In this document: positions 1 through 9,710 of the stretch, in pieces | How positions within the stretch are numbered: position 1 is the first letter of the stretch | How the letters are laid out: every line of letters starts with the position of its first letter | Source of the DNA: Roseisolibacter agri | Lineage (GTDB): Bacteria > Gemmatimonadota > Gemmatimonadetes > Gemmatimonadales > Gemmatimonadaceae | Assembly: GCF_030159095.1 (NCBI RefSeq) | Contig: NZ_BRXS01000006.1 | Span: 372,001 to 436,000, forward strand | Direction: 5' to 3' | Length of the DNA: 64,000 nt | Position numbers and translations under genes: made by a program | The notes under the pieces: generated by a model | What the model was told of the DNA's origin: nothing | Databases searched by the model: none | The model's input: only the letters and a program-made list of their open reading frames with translations

Positions 1-256
1 AGCCCGCGTCGCACGCGGCCAGCTCCCGCGAGGTGCGCGTTGCGAGGCGGCCCGAGAGCGCCGTCGTGCGGTCGAGCGTCGGGTCGTGGTGCACGACCGG
101 AACGCCGTCCGACGCCAGGTGCACGTCGAACTCCAGCGCGTCGACGCCGAGCGCGACGGCCTGCGCGAACGCTTCGAGCGTGTTCTCGGGCGCGTGCGCG
201 CGGTTGCCGCGGTGCGCCACCACCGGCCGGCGCGACGGGTCGAGGATCGGGTGCAC
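1..256 (-). CDS. Glycerophosphodiester phosphodiesterase, partial (N-terminal part)
   Basis: About 85 N-terminal residues are visible; the rest lies beyond the left edge. The reading opens with GTG at 256 (VHPILDPSRRPVVAHRGN). It carries the GDPD-family active-site segments: HRG, ENT in HAPENTLEAF, EFDVH and VVHHDPTLDRTT, which in the family supply the catalytic histidines and the metal-binding Glu/Asp. The enzyme hydrolyses glycerophosphodiesters to glycerol-3-phosphate and an alcohol. No signal peptide is seen at this start, which suggests a cytoplasmic enzyme. It lies downstream of the TonB-dependent receptor on the same strand but is separated from it by a strong hairpin, so it may be transcribed on its own. 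No clear ribosome binding site precedes the GTG. Confidence 0.88.
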   Translation of the reverse strand, partial: MHPILDPSRRPVVAHRGNRAHAPENTLEAFAQAVALGVDALEFDVHLASDGVPVVHHDPTLDRTTALSGRLATRTSRELAACDAG

Positions 257-278
257 GGTGGGAGGCGGGTGGGCGATG

Positions 279-324
279 CGACCGCGGGGCGGCGCGCCGG
301 CATCGGCGCGCCGCCCCGCGGTCG
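279..324 (-). terminator. Perfect hairpin after the TonB-dependent receptor
   Basis: Two 20-bp arms (279-298 and 305-324) are exact reverse complements around a 6-nt loop. The hairpin starts 15 bp past the receptor's stop codon. No U-tract follows, so this is a GC-rich intrinsic-terminator-like or 3'-end-stabilising hairpin rather than a textbook terminator. Confidence 0.7.
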
Positions 325-339
325 TCCGTCAGTGGGCGA

Positions 340-3246
340 TCAGAACGAGTACTGCAGGCGCGTCATGATCACGCGGCCGATCGCCGCCGTGCCGGCGAAC
401 GTCGGCACCTCGTTGTCGAGGACGTTCGAGCCGTTGAGCGACCAGAGCACGCGCTTGCCGTTGACGAGGAAGCGGTAGTTGATGCCCGCGTCCAGCAGCA
501 TGTTCACCGGCACCGCGTCGTACTGGAAGTTCGTCGGGCCGCCCGCCGTCGGGTTCGGGAGCGGGAAGTTGACGCCCGACGCGTACACGCCCGAGTTCAC
601 CGGGAACGCGTTCGCGTAGCGGCCGCGCAGCTCCCAGCCGAAGCCGCGGTCGGCCGGCGCCTGCATGCGCACCGCGAGCGACGCGGTGTAGTCCGGCGCG
701 TTCAGCATCAGCGCGCGACCATCCGCGCCGCGCACGTCCTCGAACACCTTGTCGCTGATGCGGCTGAAGGTGGCCGCGGCCGAGAGGCGGTCGGTGAACA
801 GGTAGTCGAAGGCGACGTCCGTGCCCCAGAGGTTGACCTTCTTGTCGAGCGTCTGGTACGTCGCGAGGATGTCGACCGCGTTCGTGTTGCCGTTCGCGAA
901 CGTCACCAGGCCGACCGGCACCGCCGCCAGCGTCGGCGCGAGCGCCGCGGCGATCGCCTGCGCCTGCGCCGCCGGCAGTCCGGCGCCGCCCGCGGCCTGC
1001 GGCGTCGCGAGGCGCGTGCCGATGTACGCGCCGAGCGCCTGGCCGCTGAAGAAGACGTTCGGGGTCGCGAGGCCGGCGGGCGTGCCGACGTCGCCGCGCT
1101 CCTGCGACCAGAGGTCGATCGCGAGCCGCGCGCGCGTGCCGAGCAGGCCCTTGTAGCCCAGCTCGTACGTCGTGTTGTACGAGGCCTCGAGCGGCTTGAT
1201 GTCGCGGAACTCCGACGGCGCGCGGTTCACCGTGCCCGGATCGTTGATGAACGCGATGCGGGTGCCGACGTCCGCCGCGGCCGGCGACTGCGCGCGAAGG
1301 AAGCCCACGATCTGCGCGGCCTGCGCGGCCGCCGTCGCCTGGGGCAGCCCCTGCGCGACGAACGCCTGCGTGAGCGAGGTCGTGATGCGCGGCGCGAGGG
1401 CGGTCAGCGTGCCCTGGTAGGCGAGGTTCGCCGACGCGGGCACGAACGCGCCGTTGTTCGGCAGGAAGGGCGAGCGCATGCAGATGCCGCCCGTCGCGAC
1501 GCCCGTGCAGCCGCGCTCGTACTGCCACCCCTCCTTGGGCGGGTTGCCGCGCGCGCGCACGTTGTATGGCAGGCCGCCGACGTTCGACTGCTGCGGCAGG
1601 TCGAGGAAGAACGAGAAGTTCGCCGGCGTCTGGAACGCGCGGTTGTACGTCGCGCGCAGATTGTGGTTCTCCGTCGGCTTGAACACGAGCGCCGCGCGGG
1701 GCGACACCTGCGTCCCCTCGATCTGGTCGTTCTGGTCGACGCGCAGCGCGCCGATGACGTCGAACTTGGACGTCACGCGCGTCGTGGACTGCACGTACGC
1801 ACCGATCTCGCGCACGTCGTCGACGTCCTCGTTGTTGCCGTTGATCGTGCGGCCCGTGCGCGGGTTGGTCATGATGTAGTCCGCGCCGTACAGGAACCGC
1901 TGGCGGTCGCCGCCGAGGTCGACGCCGTGCTGCAGCTGCGCGGCGAAGACGCGCGACTGGTCGACGATCGGCACGCCCGTGCGCAGCAGGTAGGTGCCGC
2001 GCAGGTCGAGCGAGTCGCGGTTGCCGGCGTCGCTCAGGTTGACGAAGATCTGCCCGAACAGCCGGTTCCAGCGCAGGCGCTGCTGCAGCGACGTGTACGT
2101 CCAGTTGCGGATCTGCGCCGCGCCGTTCGCGCCGGTCAGCTCGACGCCGTTGCCGACGTTCGTGTAGCCGATCGTCGTCACCGCCTCGGTGTTCGGCGTC
2201 GGGCGCAGGTCCAGGCGCGCCTCGCCGCTGTACCGCTCGACGTCGTAGTCGCGCGCGTTCGCCGTGCCCCGACGGCCCGGCGGCGCCTGATTCCCGAACT
2301 GCGCCGGCTCCGCCTGGTCGCGGAACTCGAAGTCGCGGCCCGTGAAGTACTCGCCCGACACCTTGATCGCCGCCTTCTCGCCCAGCAGCTGCGCGTGGCG
2401 CAGCGCGCCGCGGAAGATCGAGCGCTCGCCGCCGTCGACGGTGATCGTCGTGCCCGGGGAGCTGAACGGCGACTTCGTGATGATGTGCATCACGCCGTTG
2501 GCGCTGTTCGGCCCGTAGAGCGCGGACGCGGGCCCGAGGAGCACCTCGATGCGCTCGATGTCCTCGTTCGTGCCCGGCACCAGGAACGGCACGTTCACGC
2601 GCAGCGAGGGGACGCCCGCGAACTTGTAGTCCTGCAGCGTCAGCAGCGCGCCGGAGAAGGCGTTGTTGAAGCCGCGCGCGACGACGTTCGACTGCGCGAT
2701 GCCCGCCGTCGAGATGTTGATGCCGGGCGTCTCGCGCAGGTGCTCGATGGCCGTGACCGTGGGCCGCGTCTCGATGACCTCCGTGTTCACGACCGAGATC
2801 GAGGCCGGGACCTCCTGCAGCCGCTCGGAGGCGCCGCGCGACGCCGTCGTCACGACCTGCGACAGGATCGACGCGCCCTCGCCGATCGCGACGTCGTGCG
2901 TGGTGGCCGCTCCCGCGCTGACGCGCACCGTGTCGGTGCGCGGGCGGTATCCGATGCGCGAGACGTTCACCGCGTACGTGCCCGGCTGGAGGTTGCCGAC
3001 GCGGTACCGGCCGTCCTCGTTGCTGTTCGCGCCGCCGACGACGGCCCGGGTGGTGAGCACGAGGACGCGGATGCTGGCACCGGCGACGGGCGTCGCGGCC
3101 CCGGCCTCCGTCACGCGTCCGGTGAGGCTCCCCACCTCGCCCTGCGCCCGCAGGGCGGCCGGCGCGCCGAGCGTGACCGCTCCGACGGAGAGGGACAGAA
3201 GAGCAGTGGCACTTAGGGACCAGCGGCCTCCACGCAGCACGACCAT
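340..3246 (-). CDS. TonB-dependent outer-membrane receptor with carboxypeptidase-regulatory-like N-domain
   Basis: A 968-residue outer-membrane transporter. Residues 1-35 form a signal peptide ending ALRAQ. Residues ~40-115 look like a CarboxypepD_reg-like domain (GSLTGRVTEAG, GRYRVGNLQPGTY). The plug follows at ~125-240 (VPASISVVN, LLGPASALYGPNSANGVMHI), then a long beta-barrel with many aromatic strand ends and a C-terminal Phe (LQYSF), as BAM substrates have. The ligand cannot be read; the plug resembles siderophore/CirA-type receptors. I chose ATG 3246 over GTG 3252 because GGAGGT lies 6 nt upstream of the ATG and directly abuts the GTG. It is likely monocistronic: a promoter candidate lies upstream and a hairpin downstream. 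Confidence 0.93.
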   Translation of the reverse strand: MVVLRGGRWSLSATALLSLSVGAVTLGAPAALRAQGEVGSLTGRVTEAGAATPVAGASIRVLVLTTRAVVGGANSNEDGRYRVGNLQPGTYAVNVSRIGYRPRTDTVRVSAGAATTHDVAIGEGASILSQVVTTASRGASERLQEVPASISVVNTEVIETRPTVTAIEHLRETPGINISTAGIAQSNVVARGFNNAFSGALLTLQDYKFAGVPSLRVNVPFLVPGTNEDIERIEVLLGPASALYGPNSANGVMHIITKSPFSSPGTTITVDGGERSIFRGALRHAQLLGEKAAIKVSGEYFTGRDFEFRDQAEPAQFGNQAPPGRRGTANARDYDVERYSGEARLDLRPTPNTEAVTTIGYTNVGNGVELTGANGAAQIRNWTYTSLQQRLRWNRLFGQIFVNLSDAGNRDSLDLRGTYLLRTGVPIVDQSRVFAAQLQHGVDLGGDRQRFLYGADYIMTNPRTGRTINGNNEDVDDVREIGAYVQSTTRVTSKFDVIGALRVDQNDQIEGTQVSPRAALVFKPTENHNLRATYNRAFQTPANFSFFLDLPQQSNVGGLPYNVRARGNPPKEGWQYERGCTGVATGGICMRSPFLPNNGAFVPASANLAYQGTLTALAPRITTSLTQAFVAQGLPQATAAAQAAQIVGFLRAQSPAAADVGTRIAFINDPGTVNRAPSEFRDIKPLEASYNTTYELGYKGLLGTRARLAIDLWSQERGDVGTPAGLATPNVFFSGQALGAYIGTRLATPQAAGGAGLPAAQAQAIAAALAPTLAAVPVGLVTFANGNTNAVDILATYQTLDKKVNLWGTDVAFDYLFTDRLSAAATFSRISDKVFEDVRGADGRALMLNAPDYTASLAVRMQAPADRGFGWELRGRYANAFPVNSGVYASGVNFPLPNPTAGGPTNFQYDAVPVNMLLDAGINYRFLVNGKRVLWSLNGSNVLDNEVPTFAGTAAIGRVIMTRLQYSF

Positions 3247-3252
3247 CAGCAC

Positions 3253-3258
3253 ACCTCC
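3253..3258 (-). promoter_or_regulatory. Ribosome binding site deciding the receptor start
   Basis: GGAGGT on the minus strand, 6 nt before ATG 3246. A GTG six bases further upstream would have no spacer, so the ATG is preferred. Confidence 0.7.
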
Positions 3259-3369
3259 GGGGTGGGTAGGCGCCAGCAGCGGCGATCAACGTTCGGTGCC
3301 GGCGCCGTCGAGTGCCTCGGGCGCACCGCGGGTGGGGGGCGGCGACCGGAAGCGTATGGCTGGGACGAC

Positions 3370-3397
3370 ACGATACAGCCGGGGCAGAATTGGTCAA
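3370..3397 (-). promoter_or_regulatory. Candidate sigma70 promoter for the TonB-dependent receptor
   Basis: On the minus strand, -35 TTGACC (3397-3392), a 16-bp spacer and -10 TATCGT (3375-3370). The predicted start of transcription is near 3363, leaving a leader of about 115 nt. The same two hexamers with the same spacer recur upstream of the lipoprotein gene at 48837, which raises confidence somewhat. Confidence 0.45.
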
Positions 3398-3440
3398 CCG
3401 TCTGAACGAACATTCTGCAGTCCGGCGGGCCCGTACGCAG

Positions 3441-3474
3441 GAGGGGCGGCGATCCTCCCGGATCGCCGCCCCTC
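3441..3474 (-). terminator. Perfect hairpin after the small secreted protein gene
   Basis: 15-bp arms (3441-3455, 3460-3474) with a TCCC loop, 26 bp past the stop of the gene at 3500-4237. No U-tract. It separates that gene from the receptor promoter. Confidence 0.65.
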
Positions 3475-3499
3475 GCACTGCCGGGCCGACCGCCCTGGC

Positions 3500-4237
3500 T
3501 CAGGGCTTCTGCAGCACCGACTCCATCGTCCCGCCCATCTGCGGGACGGCCTGGACCAGCCGCACCACCGGGCCGCCCTTCGCGACGTAGAACGTGAGCG
3601 CCGCCGGCCCGCCCGTGCTCTCGACGACCCACGTGTCGAACGCGCCCGCGGGCACCGTCACCTTCTCGCTCCCCTTCACCGCGAGCGTCAGCGGCATCGT
3701 CGCGCCGGACTGCGGGTTGAGCAGCTCCACCCGGCCGCTCCACTTCTCCGACAGCGGCAGCCGCCCGAGCGCCAGCAGCAGGACGCCGTCGTTGGTCAGC
3801 GCGCCCTTGACGTTCCGGGTCGCGATCGTCTGCGACTGTCCCGGCGCGTTGAGCGCGCCCTTCACGCTGTCCGCGGTGAAGGTCATCGCCAGGCTCGCGT
3901 CGCCCATGGGCGTCTTCATGTTCAGCGAGCGGCTCACCGCGCCCAGGTCGGCCGCGGCGAGCACCAACGAGTCGGACATCGTGACCATCGCGTTCGACTG
4001 GGCATCGAGCAGCAGCCAGCCGGTGCCGACCTTGGCCTTCTGCAGCGTCAGCGTACGCGTGCCGAACTCCTGCGGCGCGCCGTTGGCGGTCAGCTTGGCC
4101 GTCCAGGTCCACGTGCCGGGCTTGATGGTCGCCGCGACCTGCTCGAACGGCAGCGCGGCCGGCTCCTGCGCGCCGGCGAGGACGGGCAGGACGAGGCCGG
4201 CGGCGAGCAGCGCGCTGCGGCGGGGGAACGACGACAT
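3500..4237 (-). CDS. Secreted DUF3108-like protein of unknown function
   Basis: 245 residues starting at ATG 4237, with AGGAG six bases upstream. Residues 1-23 form a signal peptide (MSSFPRRSALLAAGLVLPVL...AGA). The mature part is predicted all-beta, with a segment VTVPAGAFDTWVVEST near residue 195 that resembles the 'VPAGTFDTWRV' stretch common in DUF3108-type periplasmic proteins. No catalytic motif or lipobox is visible. It is bounded by its own hairpin and by ftsK, so it is probably a single-gene unit. The function is unknown; a periplasmic or outer-membrane-associated lipocalin-like fold is possible but inferred only. Confidence 0.75.
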   Translation of the reverse strand: MSSFPRRSALLAAGLVLPVLAGAQEPAALPFEQVAATIKPGTWTWTAKLTANGAPQEFGTRTLTLQKAKVGTGWLLLDAQSNAMVTMSDSLVLAAADLGAVSRSLNMKTPMGDASLAMTFTADSVKGALNAPGQSQTIATRNVKGALTNDGVLLLALGRLPLSEKWSGRVELLNPQSGATMPLTLAVKGSEKVTVPAGAFDTWVVESTGGPAALTFYVAKGGPVVRLVQAVPQMGGTMESVLQKP

Positions 4238-4348
4238 GGACGACTCCTGACTGTTGGGGCGCCCGCTCGAGCGCCGGGTTCGGGGCGCACGCGTCGCGCC
4301 CCGCGGATCGGAAGCTACTGATGCCCGGCCGGTCCCGCTCTGACCTTC

Positions 4349-6886
4349 TCAGTCGCGGGCGTTCCCGCCGCCGACGAACCGCGGCAGCTCCTCGATGCCG
4401 ACCAGCACGTCGCGAGGCTTGGACCCGTCCGGCGGCCCGAGGATCCCTGCCGCGTGCAGCTGGTCGATGACGCGCGCAGCGCGGCCGTAGCCGATCTTCA
4501 GCCGGCGCTGCAGCAGCGACGTGGAGCCGCCCTGGTTCTGGATGCACACCTCGGCCGCGTCGAAGAACAGCTTGTCGCGCTCGCCGCTGGCCGACTCCTC
4601 GTCGCCCGCGTCCTGGCCGGCCGCCAGCGCCTCGCGCTTGCGCACCATCTCGAGGATGTCCTCCTCGTCGTCGGCCTGCGCCGCGTCGATCGCGGCCGCG
4701 AGATCGCGCGCCTCCGCCGACGTGCCGTTCTTCCGGTCGCGGTACCAGTCCATCAGGCGCTCCGTCTCCTCGCTGGAGAGGTAGGCGCCCTGCAGGCGCG
4801 ACGGCTCGCTCTTCCCCGGCGGGATGAAGAGCATGTCGCCGTTGCCCAGCAGCGTCTCGGCCCCCATGCCGTCGAGGATGGTGCGGCTGTCGATCTGCGA
4901 CGCCACGCGGAACGCGATGCGGCTCGGGAAGTTCGCCTTGATGAGGCCCGTGATGACGTTCACGCTGGGGCGCTGCGTGGCGATGATCAGGTGGATGCCG
5001 ATCGCGCGCGCCTTCTGCGCCAGCCGCGCGATGGGCGTCTCGACCTCACCCTGCACCGTCATCATCAGGTCCGCCATCTCGTCGATGATGACGACGATGT
5101 ACGGGAGCGCGCCCTTCGTGTACGTGCGGTCCTCGAACGCGACTTCCGGGTTGCGCGGCTTCAGCAGCGGCACGCCGTCGCGCACGCGCTTGTTGAAGTC
5201 CTGCAGGTTGCGGCAGCCGTTGGCGGCGAGGAGCTCGTAGCGCTCCTCCATCGTCATGATCGCCCACTTCAGCACCGACGCCGCGTCCTTGCTGTCCGTG
5301 ATGACCTTGTGTCGCATGTGCGGCAGGTCGTTGTACACGGACAGCTCGACCATCTTCGGGTCGACCATCAGGAAGCGCAGCGTCTCGGGCGTGTGCCGGT
5401 AGATGAGGCTCGTGATGATCGTGTTCACGGCCACCGACTTGCCCGCGCCCGTCGCGCCCGCGATCAGCAGGTGCGGCATCTTCGCCAGGTCGGCGATGAC
5501 CGGCTTCCCTTCGAGATCCTTGCCGAGCGCGATCGGGAGCGCCGCCTTGGCGTGGTCGAACTCGGGGTGGTCGACGAGCTCGCGGAAGACGACCATCTCG
5601 CGCGTCGCGTTCGGGACCTCGATGCCGACGGCGCCCTTCCCCGGGATCGGCGCGACGATGCGGATGCTCGGCGCGCGCATCGCGAGCGCCAGGTCGTCGG
5701 AGAGCGACGCGATCTGCCGCACCTTCACGCCCGCGGCGGGCTCGTACTCGAACTGCGTCACCGTCGGGCCGACCGTGCGGCCCGTGATGCGCCCGTCGAT
5801 CTTGAAGGTGCGCAGCACCTCCTCGAGGCGCTGCGCGGCGGCGTCGAGCTCCTTGCGCCCGACCTCCGCGTTGCGCGGCGGCGCCTCGGACAGGATCGCC
5901 TTGGGCGGGCGCTCGGCCATCGTCTCGGCCGTGGCCGCGTCGGCGGCCTGCATCTCCGCGACGAGCTTCCCGACCGCGGCCGCGTCGGTGTCGGCCTTCG
6001 CGTCGGCCTTCGTGCGCTTGCCGCGCCTCGCCTCCTCGGCCGGCACCACGGGCTCGGGCGCGGCGGGCGTGAGCGCGCGCTTCGCCAGCACCGGATCGAG
6101 CGCGGGCATCTCCTCGGGCGCGGGCTCCAGCGCGACCGCGATGTCCTCGACGATCGCGGCCGCGCGGCTGCGGCGCTTGCGCGGCGCGACCTCGCCGTCG
6201 ATCGCGGCGACGTCCGCCGTGTCGTCGGCTTCGGACGCCGCCGCCGCGGGACGCCCCGCGAGCAGCGCGCGCACCGGGTTCCAGGCGAGCGTGCCGATCG
6301 TCAGCGCGCAGAGCGCGAACGCCATCAGCAGCCAGGCGCCGAACGCGCCGAAGCCGGTGACCGCGTAGAACGCGACGAACCCGCCCCACACGCCGACGGC
6401 GAGGTTCGAGTCGCGGCCGACGCCCAGCGCCAGCGCGACGACCACGGGCGTGAGCAGCGCGCAGCCGCCCAGGAAGAGGAGCCAGTTGCGGTCGTCGCGC
6501 GCGCTCAGCCGCCCGAAGCGGCGGAGCGCGTGCACGAACGGCGCGAACGGAAGGAAGAGCGCGCCCGTCCAGCCGAGGATCGTGAGCAGCGGCGTCGCGA
6601 CGAGGGAGCCGATCGCGCCGAACGGGCCGCGCACCGCGTCGGTGCCGTCGCCCGCGCTGATGGCGCTCCACGCGGCGGCCAGCAGCACGCCGCCCAGGAA
6701 GATCGCGAGCGCCAGCCACGCCAGCGCGCCGACCTCGTCGCGGAGCGCGGCGCGCCGCTGTGCGCGCAGCAGGTCGCGGGGATTGGGCTCGGGCGCTACC
6801 TCGACCGCGGCGCGCTTGCGGGCGCCGCGGGCGGTCGTCACCTCGGGCTCGTCGGGCCCCGCACCGAACAGGGCTCTCACGCCCAC
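4349..6886 (-). CDS. ftsK: DNA translocase FtsK/SpoIIIE
   Basis: 845 residues. The membrane part (residues ~55-205) has four to five hydrophobic helices. A charged Ala/Glu/Lys linker follows (~215-330). The motor begins around 345 and contains Walker A GATGAGKS near residue 475 and a Walker B run IVVIIDEMADL. The C-terminal gamma domain (QGGSTSLLQRRLKIGYGRAARVIDQL) is the winged helix that reads KOPS/FRS sites in the family. The protein pumps the chromosome terminus across the closing septum. The GTG start at 6886 is preceded by AGAGG on the minus strand. It is the last gene of the aroQ-pepP-accB-accC-comB run, 51 bp after comB. Confidence 0.96.
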   Translation of the reverse strand: MGVRALFGAGPDEPEVTTARGARKRAAVEVAPEPNPRDLLRAQRRAALRDEVGALAWLALAIFLGGVLLAAAWSAISAGDGTDAVRGPFGAIGSLVATPLLTILGWTGALFLPFAPFVHALRRFGRLSARDDRNWLLFLGGCALLTPVVVALALGVGRDSNLAVGVWGGFVAFYAVTGFGAFGAWLLMAFALCALTIGTLAWNPVRALLAGRPAAAASEADDTADVAAIDGEVAPRKRRSRAAAIVEDIAVALEPAPEEMPALDPVLAKRALTPAAPEPVVPAEEARRGKRTKADAKADTDAAAVGKLVAEMQAADAATAETMAERPPKAILSEAPPRNAEVGRKELDAAAQRLEEVLRTFKIDGRITGRTVGPTVTQFEYEPAAGVKVRQIASLSDDLALAMRAPSIRIVAPIPGKGAVGIEVPNATREMVVFRELVDHPEFDHAKAALPIALGKDLEGKPVIADLAKMPHLLIAGATGAGKSVAVNTIITSLIYRHTPETLRFLMVDPKMVELSVYNDLPHMRHKVITDSKDAASVLKWAIMTMEERYELLAANGCRNLQDFNKRVRDGVPLLKPRNPEVAFEDRTYTKGALPYIVVIIDEMADLMMTVQGEVETPIARLAQKARAIGIHLIIATQRPSVNVITGLIKANFPSRIAFRVASQIDSRTILDGMGAETLLGNGDMLFIPPGKSEPSRLQGAYLSSEETERLMDWYRDRKNGTSAEARDLAAAIDAAQADDEEDILEMVRKREALAAGQDAGDEESASGERDKLFFDAAEVCIQNQGGSTSLLQRRLKIGYGRAARVIDQLHAAGILGPPDGSKPRDVLVGIEELPRFVGGGNARD

Positions 6887-6937
6887 GTTGCACCTCTGCC
6901 GTTCACCTGCCGCCGACCCTCCGACCCGGGCCGAGCG

Positions 6938-7684
6938 TCACCGCTCCCAGCCGGGTCCCAGCTTCGTGATCTGTCGATCGTAGTAGACGGGCACCACTTC
7001 CTGCGCGTCGATCGCCGCGCACGCGTCGAGATCGGCCGAGAAGCCTGCCTCGGCCAGCGCGCGCCCGTGCACCGCGTCGGCGAACAGCAGGTCGAGCCGG
7101 TCGCCGTAGCGGCGGTCGAGCAGCACGCACGCCTGCGCCGCGTCGTTCAGCGCCACGTCCGGCCGGCGCCGCATCAGCCCACGGACGATGCGCCCCGCGC
7201 AGGCCGCGTCCTCGAGCGCGAAGTGCCGCTCCCGGCCCGCGCAGAGGATCATGACGTCGGCCCCGCCCCGGGCCGCCGTCCGCAGGAAGGCGAGCGAGGC
7301 CTTGAGGTTGACGTACGAGGCCACGATCACGTCACGCGCGCCCTGCGTCGCCACCAGCGCGGGCGTGCCGTTGGTGGTGGCGAACAGGATCGTCTTCCCC
7401 TCGACCGCCTCGGGCGTGTACTCGCCCGGCGAGTTCCCGAGGTCGAAGCCGGGGATCGGGAGCATGCGGCGCTCGCCGGCCAGCTTCACGTCGCGCCGCT
7501 CGAACTGGCGCGACCGCAGGACGACCTCGTCCGAGCTCTCGAGCGGCACGATGCTGCGCGCGCCGTTGGCGAGCGCCGTCGCGATCGTGGACGAGGCGCG
7601 CAGCACGTCGATGACCGCGACCACGCGCCCCGCGACGTCACCCGGGGTGAGCGCGCCGACCCCGAAGAGGACGTCGAGTCGCAC
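6938..7684 (-). CDS. comB: 2-phosphosulfolactate phosphatase family protein (ComB)
   Basis: 248 residues, the usual length of the ComB family, with conserved segments VAVIDVLRASSTIATAL (~22-38), FATTNGTPAL and LCAGRERHFALEDAACAG. In methanogens ComB removes phosphate from 2-phospho-3-sulfolactate on the way to coenzyme M; some bacteria use it to make or handle sulfolactate. No ComA- or ComC-like gene is in the window, so the substrate here is uncertain. Its GTG start at 7684 directly follows the accC stop (7685-7687), indicating translation as part of that operon. Confidence 0.88.
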   Translation of the reverse strand: MRLDVLFGVGALTPGDVAGRVVAVIDVLRASSTIATALANGARSIVPLESSDEVVLRSRQFERRDVKLAGERRMLPIPGFDLGNSPGEYTPEAVEGKTILFATTNGTPALVATQGARDVIVASYVNLKASLAFLRTAARGGADVMILCAGRERHFALEDAACAGRIVRGLMRRRPDVALNDAAQACVLLDRRYGDRLDLLFADAVHGRALAEAGFSADLDACAAIDAQEVVPVYYDRQITKLGPGWER

Positions 7685-9088
<1,404 letters not shown>

Positions 9089-9090
9089 GA

Positions 9091-9606
9091 TCAGCCGTTC
9101 GGATCGATGCGGAACAGCACCTGGCCGTACTCGACCGGATGCGCGTCCTGCGCGAGGACCTCGGTGATCACGCCGTCGTACTCGCTCTCGATCTCGTTCA
9201 TGATCTTCATCGCCTCGATGATGCAGACGATCTGGCCCTTGCTGATGCGCTGGCCGACGGTCGCGTACGCCTTGGCGCCGGGCTCCGGCGAGGCGTAGAA
9301 CGTCCCGACCATCGGCGACTTGATCTCCAGCCCCTTGGCCTTCGGCGCCTCGCTGCGCGCGCCCTCGTCGCGCGACTCGACGATGGTCGAGAGGCCCTCC
9401 GACGGCGTCGGCCGCCCGACGCCCGACGGCACCGGCGCCATCATCGGCGGCATCGAGACCGGCGCCGCCATCTGCACCGTGCCCCGCTGCTGCGGCGTCT
9501 TCGAGATGCGGAGCTTCATCCCCTTGTCGGAGGAGATCTCGATCGAGTCGACGGACGAGCCGTCGAGCATCTCGATGAGCTTCTTGACGTAGCGGAGGTC
9601 GATCAT
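9091..9606 (-). CDS. accB: Biotin carboxyl carrier protein of acetyl-CoA carboxylase
   Basis: 171 residues from ATG 9606 ([20 protein letters not shown]), which matches the family's N-terminal helix; the longer open frame upstream (to 9714) is arginine-rich, non-conserved sequence and was rejected. A Pro/Met-rich linker (~40-90) leads to the biotinyl domain. The biotin-accepting lysine is K134 in EAMKIMNEI, the usual distance (~35-38 residues) from the C-terminus. It carries carboxybiotin from AccC to the transcarboxylase. accC follows two bases later; pepP lies 104 bp upstream. Confidence 0.96.
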   Translation of the reverse strand: MIDLRYVKKLIEMLDGSSVDSIEISSDKGMKLRISKTPQQRGTVQMAAPVSMPPMMAPVPSGVGRPTPSEGLSTIVESRDEGARSEAPKAKGLEIKSPMVGTFYASPEPGAKAYATVGQRISKGQIVCIIEAMKIMNEIESEYDGVITEVLAQDAHPVEYGQVLFRIDPNG

Positions 9607-9710
9607 GGGACCGTGGAGGGTGGGACGGACGGCGCGCGGCCGGAGCGGCGGAACGCGACCGCGCCGCGCGGAGGCCGGAGCCGTCCGCGAGGCGCGCCCG
9701 CGTGCAGTGT

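Noticed and set aside
40-3216. Long plus-strand frame opposite the TonB-dependent receptor
   Set aside because: Arg/Ala/Val-rich shadow; the receptor strand has a signal peptide, plug, barrel and C-terminal Phe.
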